DNA from: an uncultured Cryomorphaceae bacterium
GTDB lineage: Bacteria; Bacteroidota; Bacteroidia; Flavobacteriales; Schleiferiaceae
Length of the DNA: 35,105 nt
Assembly (NCBI GenBank): GCA_937129395.1
Contig: CAKZNE010000001.1
Span: forward strand, 1-35,105
Reading direction: 5' to 3'
Below are positions 12,582 through 22,078 of the stretch, one piece after another. The notes under the pieces were generated by a model that was not told the origin of the DNA, made no database searches, and saw only the letters and a program-made list of their open reading frames with translations. Numbering within the stretch: the first letter of the stretch is position 1; the number at the start of each line of letters is the position of its first letter. A program made the translations under genes and the position numbers.

Positions 12582-14762
12582 CTAATAGAAACTTGCTCTA
12601 CGGTCTTTAATTTTTGCCGCCTCCTTTAAGCTTGTGAAAACTCCACCTCTTACAGTTGGCAAAATATTACTAATCAGCTTAGTTTGCTCTGCTGTATAAT
12701 CAGGAAGTTCTGCTGGGCTAACATGACTTTCGGCTGTTACCACAAACACACCTCTAATTCCAACAATTGGTTGTGAAAGTGTATTTAATTCCACTGTGCT
12801 TAGGGCACCTACAACTTTAGGTTCTGTTCCATAACCACTAATAACCGCACCAGAGAAATTTACTACTTGGTCCTTTACCGAAGTGTTTAATGCTGAAGCC
12901 AATTCGTTGATGTTTGTTGCATTAAGTTTTGCTTCATTAATTTTCTTGGTAAGAATTTCTGCTTTCTTTTCTAGAATTACTTGTTTTTTAACCTCTTCTT
13001 CAACAGAAGCTAAATCTGCCAATCCTTCTTCTTTTTTACTTGTAAGGATAGTAACTGCAAAAGTTGAAGTAGTACTATTTGGTTGAAACAATTGGATATC
13101 ACCAACCTTAGTTTCTTCCTCATAAGTCCATTTTACAATATCTCTAGCATCTGGGCCAATTCCAGAAATATTTTCTTGGAATTCTGAAATGTTTGTAATT
13201 GGACGAACTAAATAGGAACCTTCCTCTGCTTTTGCTCTAAACTCATCTATGGAAGTGATATTGGAAGCAAACTTACTGGCTTCATCATAAAAGATATTAT
13301 AAGTTTCGTCACTTATTTCCACCTTACGGCTAATAGTAACCAACTCTATGGCTTCAGACTTTTCTCCATGACTTAACACTTCAATGATATGGAATCCAAA
13401 TGGAGAAGGAACCAATTTGATGGATCCAGGATCATTGTTGAAACAGAAATCGGAAAATGCTTTAACCATTGTTTTATCGTCAAACTTGGCCAATTTACCT
13501 CCGTTAATGGCAGATTGGCTATCATCTGAATTGGTTTTAGCCAATGCTGCAAAAAGTGAAGTATCTGCTTTAACAGCTTCCAATAAACTATCAGCTAATA
13601 TTTTTGCCTCTTCATAAGTTCTTTCGGTATTGGCTCTTTGTGCTCCAACGTAGCTTAACAAAATATGACGAGATTCTGCCGAATCTGGTAGTACTTTTCT
13701 ATCCGTTAATTTGGTTAAACGGTAATAATCACCATCTAAATAAGGCCCTTTGATATATCCTGTATCCTGATCAAATATAGTACTGTCCAATGGAGCAGGA
13801 ATATTTGATTTTCTATAAAAAGATGGGTAGGTCGGTAATTCACTATTGCTCATGGCAAAAGAAGAATCGTCCTTAGTTGTAATAAAGGAATCGAAAGTAT
13901 CACCTCTTACAATTGCAGGTTCTAATAATTTTTGGAGATCAGATTTTGCTTCATCCAAATCTTCTTGGGAAGCAACCACTGAAAAGTTTACAAACTCAAT
14001 ACCACGGCTTTGCTCAGTTTGAAAATCCTCCTTGTGGTCATTCAAGTAATTTTGTAGGTCTTGATTACTTACCTCAATAGTTGAATCTGCAATTGAACTA
14101 AATTCTTGAACTAAAAATTTTCCTGTTGAAGAATTATTTTCCATTTCATAATTGATCTTCACCAAATTTTTTGGGTAGTACAATCCTTTTTCAATGGAAG
14201 TGGTATATTTTCTACTTCTAGTGTCCTCGATTGTTCCGTCTTCAAAGTTCAACCAGTTTTCGTATTCTTTTCTTGCATTTTCATCAGATCCACTATTTGC
14301 TTTTATATCGCTGATGTATGCTTGCATCTTGGCTTCGCTAAACGTCTGGCTCACCTCATCCTTAAATCCTGGAGCATTCTGAATATTCGGATTGGATTTT
14401 AATCTTTCATATAATTCTTCAGAAGTACATTCAAACCCTAATTCTTCATATTGGGATTCCAAAATTTCCTCAGAAATCAACTTATTCCAAACACCATCCA
14501 CGATTTGCATCTGGGTAAAGTTGGTGTTTTGTCCGTTTTGTTGTTGTGATTGTTTTACCAAGATTTCATAGGCGGTCATTTCCCTTGAAAACTCTGTTAT
14601 TTCAATTGTTCTACCATTGATTTTACCAACAACAGCAGCATCTCCTCTAAAGATTGAATTTCCATTTCCTAATAAATCACCTAAGACAAATGCTACAATT
14701 GCAAATCCAATGATTCCTACTAATAATCCTGAACGTCTCCGTATGCGCTCTAATTCCGCCAT
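12582..14762 (-). CDS. SurA/PpiD-like peptidylprolyl isomerase
   Basis: Likely start 14762 (MAELERIRRRSGLLVGIIGFAIVAFVLGDLLGNG) rather than ORF-track start 14807; parvulin core (SRHILLSYVGAQ...NSDDSQSAINGGKLAKFDDKTMVKAFSDFCFNNDPGSIKLVPSPFGFHIIEV). Confidence 0.9.
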   Translation of the reverse strand: MAELERIRRRSGLLVGIIGFAIVAFVLGDLLGNGNSIFRGDAAVVGKINGRTIEITEFSREMTAYEILVKQSQQQNGQNTNFTQMQIVDGVWNKLISEEILESQYEELGFECTSEELYERLKSNPNIQNAPGFKDEVSQTFSEAKMQAYISDIKANSGSDENARKEYENWLNFEDGTIEDTRSRKYTTSIEKGLYYPKNLVKINYEMENNSSTGKFLVQEFSSIADSTIEVSNQDLQNYLNDHKEDFQTEQSRGIEFVNFSVVASQEDLDEAKSDLQKLLEPAIVRGDTFDSFITTKDDSSFAMSNSELPTYPSFYRKSNIPAPLDSTIFDQDTGYIKGPYLDGDYYRLTKLTDRKVLPDSAESRHILLSYVGAQRANTERTYEEAKILADSLLEAVKADTSLFAALAKTNSDDSQSAINGGKLAKFDDKTMVKAFSDFCFNNDPGSIKLVPSPFGFHIIEVLSHGEKSEAIELVTISRKVEISDETYNIFYDEASKFASNITSIDEFRAKAEEGSYLVRPITNISEFQENISGIGPDARDIVKWTYEEETKVGDIQLFQPNSTTSTFAVTILTSKKEEGLADLASVEEEVKKQVILEKKAEILTKKINEAKLNATNINELASALNTSVKDQVVNFSGAVISGYGTEPKVVGALSTVELNTLSQPIVGIRGVFVVTAESHVSPAELPDYTAEQTKLISNILPTVRGGVFTSLKEAAKIKDRRASFY

Positions 14763-14834
14763 AACAAAAAATAAATTTAAGTCTGCGAATATACAATTGT
14801 CAATCAAAAGAATAAACCTCTATTTAAGGTTTAT

Positions 14835-16088
14835 TTAGTCTTCGGAAATACGTAGCCTTATTGTGTTGATTTTAGACTCTGAAACGTCTTCCACCACAAA
14901 GACAAATGGTGGCAAATGAAATTCTTCTCCTTGAGGCGGAATGCTTTCTAAATAATTGATTACCAAGCCTCCTAACGTACTGTAATTTTCAGATTCTGGA
15001 AGTTTTAGGTCGTATTTAATATTCAAATAATCAATTTCTTGTCGAGCTGATAATCGGTATTCGGTATCTGTAATTCGATCTTCAATTAAATCTTCTGTAT
15101 CATGTTCATCGTCAATTTCGCCAAAAAGCTCTTCAACAATGTCCTCCATCGTAACCAAACCGGATGTTCCTCCAAATTCATCCAGCACTACAGCAATACT
15201 TCTTCTTTCGCGAATTAATAAGTTTAAAATCTCATTAGCAGGCATGCTTTCTGGTATAAAACTTACTGGTCTTAAAATAGATTTTATATCCTTTGGCTTT
15301 TTAAAAAGCTCAAAACTGTGGGTGTAACCAATAATATTATCTACAGAATCTTTATAAATCAGGATCTTACTTAAACTGGATTCTATAAAACTATCCTTTA
15401 GTTCATTTATTCCCAGGCTTGAGTCCAATGCTACAATCTCAGTTCGTGGAATCATAAACTCCCTAGCCTTGATTTCATTAAACTCCAGTGCGTTTTTAAA
15501 AATTTGAATCTCGGTATCTACTTCATCTTCATTAGGAACAAAAGCATCCGTTCTTTCCTTAACATAATTATCGAGGTCTACCTTATTAAATACAGATTCG
15601 GCTTCTTTGGGATTGGCTTTGAGAATGTATTTTAAAACAAAATTGGAAATCACAACCATTAAGCTTACCACTGGATAAAACAGATAATAGAAAAATGTGC
15701 TTGGTATGGCAAAAATTTGCAAGTACCATGTTGGGTTTGTGTTAAAAATCGCTTTTGGTAAAAATTCGGCAAGAACCAATATCACCACAGTACTAATAAA
15801 GGTTTGTATAATTAGCACCCCAACAGTCAATTCCCCTGTAAATAAAGGGCTTAACAGCTCAGGCATAAACAAACCGTAAATAACTAGTGCTACATTGTTG
15901 CCTACTAACATAGCCGCAATAAAACGAGCTGGTCTTTTAATAAGCTTGCTAATAATCTGGTAGGAAAAGACTCCTTTCTTGTTTTCTACCTCAATGTGAA
16001 ATCTATTGGAAGACACATAGGCAATTTCAATTCCAGAAAAAAGTGCTGAAAAAAGCAGGGAAAGAATAATATAACCGATAAGGGTCAT
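14835..16088 (-). CDS. HlyC/CorC (CNNM/GldE-like) transporter family protein
   Basis: N-terminal CNNM membrane domain, paired CBS region (REFMIPRTEIVALDSS...RRSIAVVLDEFGGTSGLVTMEDIVEELFGEIDDEHD), CorC_HlyC C-terminal domain. Confidence 0.9.
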   Translation of the reverse strand: MTLIGYIILSLLFSALFSGIEIAYVSSNRFHIEVENKKGVFSYQIISKLIKRPARFIAAMLVGNNVALVIYGLFMPELLSPLFTGELTVGVLIIQTFISTVVILVLAEFLPKAIFNTNPTWYLQIFAIPSTFFYYLFYPVVSLMVVISNFVLKYILKANPKEAESVFNKVDLDNYVKERTDAFVPNEDEVDTEIQIFKNALEFNEIKAREFMIPRTEIVALDSSLGINELKDSFIESSLSKILIYKDSVDNIIGYTHSFELFKKPKDIKSILRPVSFIPESMPANEILNLLIRERRSIAVVLDEFGGTSGLVTMEDIVEELFGEIDDEHDTEDLIEDRITDTEYRLSARQEIDYLNIKYDLKLPESENYSTLGGLVINYLESIPPQGEEFHLPPFVFVVEDVSESKINTIRLRISED

Positions 16089-16294
16089 TCTTGATTTTTA
16101 AGTTTTTCCTCCTGTCGTTGTTCCATTTTAAGTCTTGTTTTCCGTCTAAAGAAATACATAAAAACCCCGACAGATAGGGAAAGATAAAACAAATTTGTAC
16201 CACCTTCAACATTCCACAAACGAATTATCTCATATAGGGATGCTGCAATTACAAACAGCCACATATATTCTACAATTTTAATCGCTTTTCTCAT
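16085..16294 (-). CDS. small membrane protein (about 2 TM), hypothetical
   Basis: 69 aa, two hydrophobic segments; overlaps lptC by 17 nt and the downstream transporter by 4 nt, typical of translational coupling. Confidence 0.65.
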   Translation of the reverse strand: MRKAIKIVEYMWLFVIAASLYEIIRLWNVEGGTNLFYLSLSVGVFMYFFRRKTRLKMEQRQEEKLKNQE

Positions 16295-16850
16295 CCTCTT
16301 TTAAATTAATGGTCCCTATAATATCTTTTATCTGGTAATCTGTAAAATCTTGGTTGGCCTCAAATCCATTGCCCTCAATAATTTTATCTGGCGTTGTAAT
16401 TTTCACATAGGCATCAGAATAAATCAATCCTTTTCTTTGATCCCAATACATGAGTTCCGTGTTAATTTGTTCTCCCATTTTATTCACAACTACCACATTT
16501 CCTTTTGACTCCCAAATTTGGGTGTTCATCATTTGTTTGGCATAATTGGCCCTCATTCGAGAATTCTCATTTCCCGCAACATCGTAGAAATTTACATTGA
16601 TGGTGTTGGGAAACAACCGATAAGGCTTTTCGAGTTGTGAATAGGTTTCTGCTCTTGGTGCTGTTAATTTCAATCGTGTAAAACTGCTATCAGAATATTC
16701 CAAAACCAAATTTTCTTGAATTTCCATTGGACTTTTATCCGCAGACCCCAGTTTTTTCACCTCCCCCAAATCATTTTCGCAAGAAGACAAAAAAAGCATC
16801 ATTGCCAAGAAGGCAATGATGCTTTTAAAACTTATTTTCTTAAATATCAT
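16278..16850 (-). CDS. lptC: LPS export ABC transporter periplasmic protein LptC
   Basis: 190 aa lipoprotein (IIAFLAMMLFLSSCEN); LptC-like pattern YSDSSFTRLKLTAPRAETY...PNTINVNFYDVAGNENSRMRANYAKQMMNTQIWESKGNVVVVN. Confidence 0.85.
   Translation of the reverse strand: MIFKKISFKSIIAFLAMMLFLSSCENDLGEVKKLGSADKSPMEIQENLVLEYSDSSFTRLKLTAPRAETYSQLEKPYRLFPNTINVNFYDVAGNENSRMRANYAKQMMNTQIWESKGNVVVVNKMGEQINTELMYWDQRKGLIYSDAYVKITTPDKIIEGNGFEANQDFTDYQIKDIIGTINLKEDEKSD
16789..16826 (-). terminator. perfect intrinsic-terminator-like hairpin inside lptC coding sequence (putative attenuator)
   Basis: - strand AAAAGCATCATTGCC-TTCTT-GGCAATGATGCTTTTTTT: 15-bp perfect stem, 5-nt loop, 7 T. Confidence 0.75.
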
Positions 16851-16852
16851 TA

Positions 16853-18283
16853 TTAGTAAAAGGTCATCGTAATGGTTTCATTAATCCAACAACCGATGGT
16901 GTATTTGTCGCCTTCAACATAACCCAATTCAAAGGCAATCCCCTTACCTGGAATCTGCCCTTTGTAAATTGCAATATATTTATTGGCCTTTTTACTTACA
17001 CTAGGGTCAATACTCTTTGCATAGTTTAATTTATCAATAGCCGCCCAATAAACTGCTTTTTTCTCAACTACATTGGTTCCACATTTTCCATCTGCTAAAG
17101 CATAAACCTGAGCCAATAAAATATAAGGCTGACCCCAATCTCTTCTTTTAGAAATGGAAACCATAATATTGGACTTGGCCTTTGGTAGGTTTCCTAATTT
17201 GGTAGCATAAATTCCTCCAATTGTTAAATAATCTTTGGCGGCCTTCTTAGGATCTACTTCCTTGCTTCCAGCTTCTGTAAAATATCCTACAGCCTTTGAA
17301 AATTCTCCATTTTTATAGGCCAATTTACCCATTGCTCTAGCGGCATCAATGGAAGGTTCAATAGCATATAAGGCTTCTGCAATTTTAAAGAAAACTGGAG
17401 TTTCAGTACAATCCTCATCTTCTCCTTCTTCATTTTCCCTTTCCTTCAATAACATTTTAGAAGCACGTTTCAACCAAACTACATCAGTTTTATGCTCTTC
17501 AAAAGTTTCCTCATTATAAATGGTGTATAACCTTTTGCAAGTAGCAATTTTTCCAATAATTTTATTCGCATTGGACTCTACACTTTCGTATCTCGCCAAC
17601 TCTCTTTTAGATTTTGCCAATAACTTTTGCTCCTTCGCGGTAAGATTTGCAGAAGTTGTATCCTCACTTTGGGCACTTAATTTCGTAATTGTTGCATTAA
17701 GAATATTGTTGTTTACTTCAATTCCCTCCACCACAATTCCATAGGCGTCGAAAACATCAGCAACGGAAAACACTTTTTCGTTAAACAGTCTGGCAGAAAC
17801 TCCAAAAAGGCCATTGTAAAATGCTGCTCCTTGTTCTTGACCACCAATTTCTAAAGCTTTTGTGAAAATATCGTAAATCTCTTGGTTCGTTCCTCTGCGG
17901 TACTTCATCATGTCTAAGGCTTTTAATCCTAAAACATAATCTTCTTTTCCTGGAAAGTAAACCAGTCTGTTATCATAAACCTCCAAAAGAAGATCTATAT
18001 ACTTATTCATGGTTACAGAATCCTTAGCTTTCTTTGCCTTTTTTATTTGATGCTTGACAAGCTTTGGTCCGTAAACAAAATTATTTTTCGAAGATTGAGG
18101 GCAGATTTCATATACTACTTTCCATGCAACGATAGCCGTATCGATTTCCTTATTCTTAATTTGATCGTTGTAAATTATTAGATTCTCATGGCATCTAACA
18201 CTATCAGTTCCATATTTGGATTGGGCCTGACCGACATAACTAAAACCTAAGGTGGCAACAATTATCCAAAGTAACTTTCTCAT
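16853..18283 (-). CDS. TPR-repeat-like exported protein
   Basis: 476 aa with signal peptide (MRKLLWIIVATLGFSYVGQAQS); helical TPR-like repeats (AARAMGKLAYKNGEFSKAVGYFTEAG). Confidence 0.75.
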   Translation of the reverse strand: MRKLLWIIVATLGFSYVGQAQSKYGTDSVRCHENLIIYNDQIKNKEIDTAIVAWKVVYEICPQSSKNNFVYGPKLVKHQIKKAKKAKDSVTMNKYIDLLLEVYDNRLVYFPGKEDYVLGLKALDMMKYRRGTNQEIYDIFTKALEIGGQEQGAAFYNGLFGVSARLFNEKVFSVADVFDAYGIVVEGIEVNNNILNATITKLSAQSEDTTSANLTAKEQKLLAKSKRELARYESVESNANKIIGKIATCKRLYTIYNEETFEEHKTDVVWLKRASKMLLKERENEEGEDEDCTETPVFFKIAEALYAIEPSIDAARAMGKLAYKNGEFSKAVGYFTEAGSKEVDPKKAAKDYLTIGGIYATKLGNLPKAKSNIMVSISKRRDWGQPYILLAQVYALADGKCGTNVVEKKAVYWAAIDKLNYAKSIDPSVSKKANKYIAIYKGQIPGKGIAFELGYVEGDKYTIGCWINETITMTFY

Positions 18284-18297
18284 TTTTCTTCTCTCTT

Positions 18298-19632
18298 TTA
18301 TCTGTATTTATATTTAATGAACCATTTATCATTTAGGGTTAATCCCAAATAGAAGTTCAGGTATGTTTCTTGAATTAAACCATTATTGGTGGTTCCTCTT
18401 CGTCCTATAACTAATCCTGTATTTATGGTATTTACTCTAACAACTCCTGGAACATTGCTCCTTCTAACGGGTATCCCCATTCCAAAAGTCATTCCATAAT
18501 TCATAATGTCGGAGTTGTTTACATTATAAGGAGTTTTTTCAAAAAATCCACCAAAGCGATATTGAATTGAGGAGCCAAATGATCTGCTTTTTTTAAGTCG
18601 ATCAAAAGTTTCTACTGGAATAAAATATCCGCCTAGCTCGGCTTTATAACCGTCAACCATATTGGTATTGCTACCATCAAAGTTTTTAAATTCCGAGCCA
18701 TTATACAAATGGAAATCTGCATTTATTACCCAGGCATGATTTCCATTGTAAAGGGATTTTTTTCTTTTCCCATAAGATATCCCAAAACCAAATTCACTTG
18801 GTAGTGTAATTTCAGAATCTATTGAATTTGATGTAGCAGTGCTGTCAATTGGAGATTCAAATCCTGGTTGACCAATAAACGTGTAGGAATAATTCCCCAC
18901 AGTTGAATTTAAATTCATTGAATTGGAATAAGTAAAACCCAATCCCAATTCACGATCGTCTTTTAGATCGTGAACATATTGCCCACCAAAAGAAAAATAG
19001 GCTCCACGGATATTGGCTCTTTCTTGAACCTTAGAATTGTAAAATTTGGAGTTGTCCCAAATAACGTATTGACTTTCCTCAACTCTTCCGAAAACAAATG
19101 AGCTATTTACACCGAGTGAAAGCCCCTTTGCGACCTCAAATGAATTACCAAGGAAAAATTGATTTAATCCACCGTTTCCACTTGTTTGTCGGCTCACCGT
19201 TTGATCTACAACCTGTGTTGTGGAAGAAATACTGTAACCTTTAAAACTATAAGGCTGTAATCCGATAGCTGCTCCCCACCAGTCCTTTACAGGAACTCCA
19301 AAGGCAAAATACCTTAATCCGGCACTACCATTTTTTTCCAAATAATCTGGATTCAATTGCTTTTGTTGAATCGATGATCCTTGAAAACCAATTTCAAAAG
19401 TTGTGAGATCCAAAGCTGAATAGGATGCTGGATTTAAAAAGTTGATATTGGTATTATCGAAAAACCCAAGATTTGCTCCAGCGTAACCTTGAGCGGCGCT
19501 ATAAGCGTTGTTGTACAAATCCCCTACCCCAATTTTTGAATAGGGTGAGACAGAAGTAATCTGCGCTTGAAGTTGGGAAATAATTAAAATAAAAAAGGGG
19601 ACAAAAAATATCCCTCTAAAGCCTTTCTGCAT
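18298..19632 (-). CDS. outer membrane beta-barrel protein
   Basis: Signal peptide; ITSVSPYSKIGVGDLYNNAYSAAQGYAGANLGF...NFLNPASYSAL, repeated amphipathic strands and a terminal aromatic-rich strand (GLTLNDKWFIKYKYR). Confidence 0.8.
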   Translation of the reverse strand: MQKGFRGIFFVPFFILIISQLQAQITSVSPYSKIGVGDLYNNAYSAAQGYAGANLGFFDNTNINFLNPASYSALDLTTFEIGFQGSSIQQKQLNPDYLEKNGSAGLRYFAFGVPVKDWWGAAIGLQPYSFKGYSISSTTQVVDQTVSRQTSGNGGLNQFFLGNSFEVAKGLSLGVNSSFVFGRVEESQYVIWDNSKFYNSKVQERANIRGAYFSFGGQYVHDLKDDRELGLGFTYSNSMNLNSTVGNYSYTFIGQPGFESPIDSTATSNSIDSEITLPSEFGFGISYGKRKKSLYNGNHAWVINADFHLYNGSEFKNFDGSNTNMVDGYKAELGGYFIPVETFDRLKKSRSFGSSIQYRFGGFFEKTPYNVNNSDIMNYGMTFGMGIPVRRSNVPGVVRVNTINTGLVIGRRGTTNNGLIQETYLNFYLGLTLNDKWFIKYKYR

Positions 19633-20335
19633 TGTATTCCAGAATGTGGTTCAATCCTGTTAGTAAAAAATCTGGCGCTGCAAAGATGCTATTTTTTAGC
19701 AAGTAGTCAAACTGATTTGCGTCTCCGCCGGTAATAATTGTAATTAAAGATGGATAACGACTTTTATAAGCCTCTATTGTGGCCTCAACTTCCCTTTTAA
19801 AACCGCCTATAGTTCCACTTAAAATAGATTCTTCTGTACTTTGACCTATCAAATTAAAATGCTTGCTTTTTTCAATTAAAGGAAGCTTTGCGGTAAAATG
19901 CGGCAAGGATTTTAACCTCATTTCCAAACCGGGAGCAATTCCTCCCCCATGGTAAACCGAATTTTCATCAATAAAATCATAGGTAACACAAGTTCCCGAA
20001 TCAATGATTAAACAATTTTGCTTCGGGTAAATTTTCGCTGCGGCTGCGGCCAAAGCAATTCTATCCATCCCCAAGGTTTTTGGTGTTTGGTATTCTAAGG
20101 AAAAGGGTATAGAAGTTTCAGAATTTAAAACCAAAACAGGAAAGGGGAAATTTAAAAAGGTGGAATCTTTACCCACATTGGAAACTATTGCCCTTTCTAT
20201 TTCTTGGAAACTGGAAATTGTTTTTTGAATTCCATCTTCATCAAAAACAGGAAAAGTATGCTTGTCAAGCATTAAACCGTCGTCAAAACGAGCAATTTTC
20301 GCTTGACTGTTACCAAAATCAAAAATTAGATTCAC
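19616..20335 (-). CDS. coaX: type III pantothenate kinase
   Basis: 239 aa; NLIFDFGNSQAKIARF, LGMDRIALAAAA, CLIIDSGTCVTYDFID, GGGIAPGLEMRLKSL, TGGDA. Confidence 0.93.
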   Translation of the reverse strand: MNLIFDFGNSQAKIARFDDGLMLDKHTFPVFDEDGIQKTISSFQEIERAIVSNVGKDSTFLNFPFPVLVLNSETSIPFSLEYQTPKTLGMDRIALAAAAAKIYPKQNCLIIDSGTCVTYDFIDENSVYHGGGIAPGLEMRLKSLPHFTAKLPLIEKSKHFNLIGQSTEESILSGTIGGFKREVEATIEAYKSRYPSLITIITGGDANQFDYLLKNSIFAAPDFLLTGLNHILEYNAERL

Positions 20336-20385
20336 TGAAATTAAATAAGTTAGCCTACAAATGTAAATCTTCGCAGAAAATATGT

Positions 20386-20414
20386 TTTGATTTTTAAAAA
20401 AATATTTACATTTG
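20386..20414 (+). promoter_or_regulatory. Bacteroidota-type promoter for tRNA-Phe
   Basis: TTTG (20386-20389), 17-nt spacer, TACATTTG (20407-20414), matching the known -33 TTG / -7 TAnnTTTG consensus. Confidence 0.7.
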
Positions 20415-20435
20415 CGCCCCGCTTAAGGGAAAAGC

Positions 20436-20508
20436 GGTGCCATAGCTCAGTTGGTAGAGCAAAGGACTGAAAATCCTTGTGTCGCTGGTTCGATTCCAGC
20501 TGGCACCA
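20436..20508 (+). tRNA. tRNA-Phe (anticodon GAA)
   Basis: GGTGCCA acceptor pairs with TGGCACC; D stem GCTC/GAGC; anticodon arm AAGGA-CTGAAAA-TCCTT; T arm GCTGG-TTCGATT-CCAGC; CCA not encoded. Confidence 0.96.
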
Positions 20509-20531
20509 CTGGGAAAATATCCCACAAATGC

Positions 20532-20566
20532 AAAAGCCTGCAAACCATACGTTTGCGGGCTTTTTT
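20532..20566 (+). terminator. intrinsic terminator downstream of tRNA-Phe
   Basis: AAAAGCCTGCAAAC-CATAC-GTTTGCGGGCTTTTTT. Confidence 0.85.
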
Positions 20567-20728
20567 GTTCTCCCCAATATGCAGAAAAAGGCATCCAAAA
20601 ACACCTCGCTGGAGGCAATCTGGTGTCCCAAATGGCGGTTTCTTTTGCAGCCTTTTGCTCTCTTTTACATTTTTCAAATTCAATAATAATTCTATTCTTT
20701 GAATAGAGCCAAAAATCAATTTGAAATG

Positions 20729-21924
20729 ATGTTAAAGTCTGATTATCAATGCTATCTATTTCTTAGAAAATCAAAACCCCTGAAGAATGGAGAGGTTTCA
20801 ATCTACCTCAAAATTTGAGGATGCGGTCAAAAAAAAGACATCTCAACAGGCATCTCTTGCACCCCCCTCCGGTGGCAAAAAGACCTTTTTCGGGTGATTG
20901 ACCATCCACAGGCCAAAAAATATAATATGATTTTAAGCGCGTGGGAAGAAAAATTCAACAAATCATTAGATCACTTGTTTGACTCTCAGGACATTGTAAG
21001 CTTAGATGATATTTTTGACTATTTAAAAGGGAAAAGAAAAATTAGTGGAGTCCTACCCTTTTTCCAGAAAAGGAAACTTGAAATTGAGCAACTAATTAAT
21101 ATTGATTACTCAAAAAACACCCTAAAGGTTTACAATAGCACCTTGATTCATTTAACAAGGTTCGTTCATAAATTAAAACGGAAGGACTACCCTTTAAAGC
21201 AAGTAGACTATCGTTTTGTAGACCAATTCTTTAAATATTTGAAATTAGAACGAGGCTGTAATACCAATTCCGCCAATAAATATCTTAAAACATTAAAAGC
21301 GGTTCTTAATGAGGCAAAAAAGGAAAAATTGATTTCCAGCACCCCTTTTGAAACCTTTAAAATAAAAGCTGGCACCTATAATAGAACCTATTTAAATGAA
21401 GATGAATTGCAAAGAATAATTAATGCACCCCTCGAAAACCATAGCTTGAACCTAGTAAGGGACTTCTTTATTTTTGTTTGTTTCACAGGATTGCACTATT
21501 CCGATGTAGAATCTCTAAGAACAAAAGATATTGTTTTAAGAAAAAACCAAAAGTGGATCGTGAAGTCCCGAACTAAAAATGGAGAGCAAACCTTAGTACC
21601 CCTATTAAAAAATGCCGAAGACATTATCAATAAACATAAACTGCACCTCAAAAAACCAGAAGGGGTGCTAAAAATGTATTCCAATCCAAAAACGAATCAA
21701 TACCTTAAAGAATTAGCAAGGCTTTGTAATATTGATAAGAACCTCACTTGCAGGGTCGGTAGACATACATTTGCTACTACCGTTACCCTTTCTAATTCGG
21801 TTCCATTAGAAGTGTTAGCCACATGTTGGGTCATACCTCTATAAAGACAACTCAGATATATGCGAGGGTAGTTAGTAATAAACTGTTGAATGATATTTCC
21901 TTGGTTAAGGAGAAGTATGGGTGA
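20729..21924 (+). pseudogene. tyrosine recombinase/integrase (Bacteroidota type), degraded
   Basis: Frame of the 20894 ORF extends upstream to ATG 20729: MLKSDYQCYLFLRKSKPLKNGEVSIYLKI*GCGQKKDISTGISCTPLRWQKDLFRVIDHPQAKKYN..., a typical N-terminal arm-binding domain, broken by TGA at 20816-20818. A frameshift at about 21823 separates ...VPLEVLAT from MLGHTSIKTTQIYARVVSNKLLNDISLVKEKYG* (ends 21924). Confidence 0.88.
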
Positions 21925-22078
21925 TGGGTGTTGTTAGATTGCCGTCTTTCACATCTTGCTAGAGATCCCTTTAAATTGGACAATTCAAAACTGGAAAATC
22001 CGAACGCTTGTTTTTATTTACCCCAAAAGTCTAACACCAAATTTAATGAACCAAAAAATAGAAGTGTTTGTGACTTAT

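Noticed and set aside
18949-18974. TTCACGATC-N8-GATCGTGAA inverted repeat inside the outer-membrane protein gene
   Set aside because: 9-bp stem in mid-coding sequence without a T tract; plausibly a by-product of codons for HDLKDDRE.
20350-20719. Several overlapping small ORFs around tRNA-Phe on both strands
   Set aside because: They read through the tRNA and its terminator; composition is incidental, with no signal of coding in any single frame.
20816-20818. Selenocysteine or recoded TGA in the integrase
   Set aside because: Surrounding gene shows other lesions and the position is not catalytic; no reason to invoke recoding.
21816-21830. Programmed -1 frameshift as explanation of the integrase break
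   Set aside because: No slippery heptamer or IS-like context; together with the upstream TGA and altered box II His, decay is more likely.
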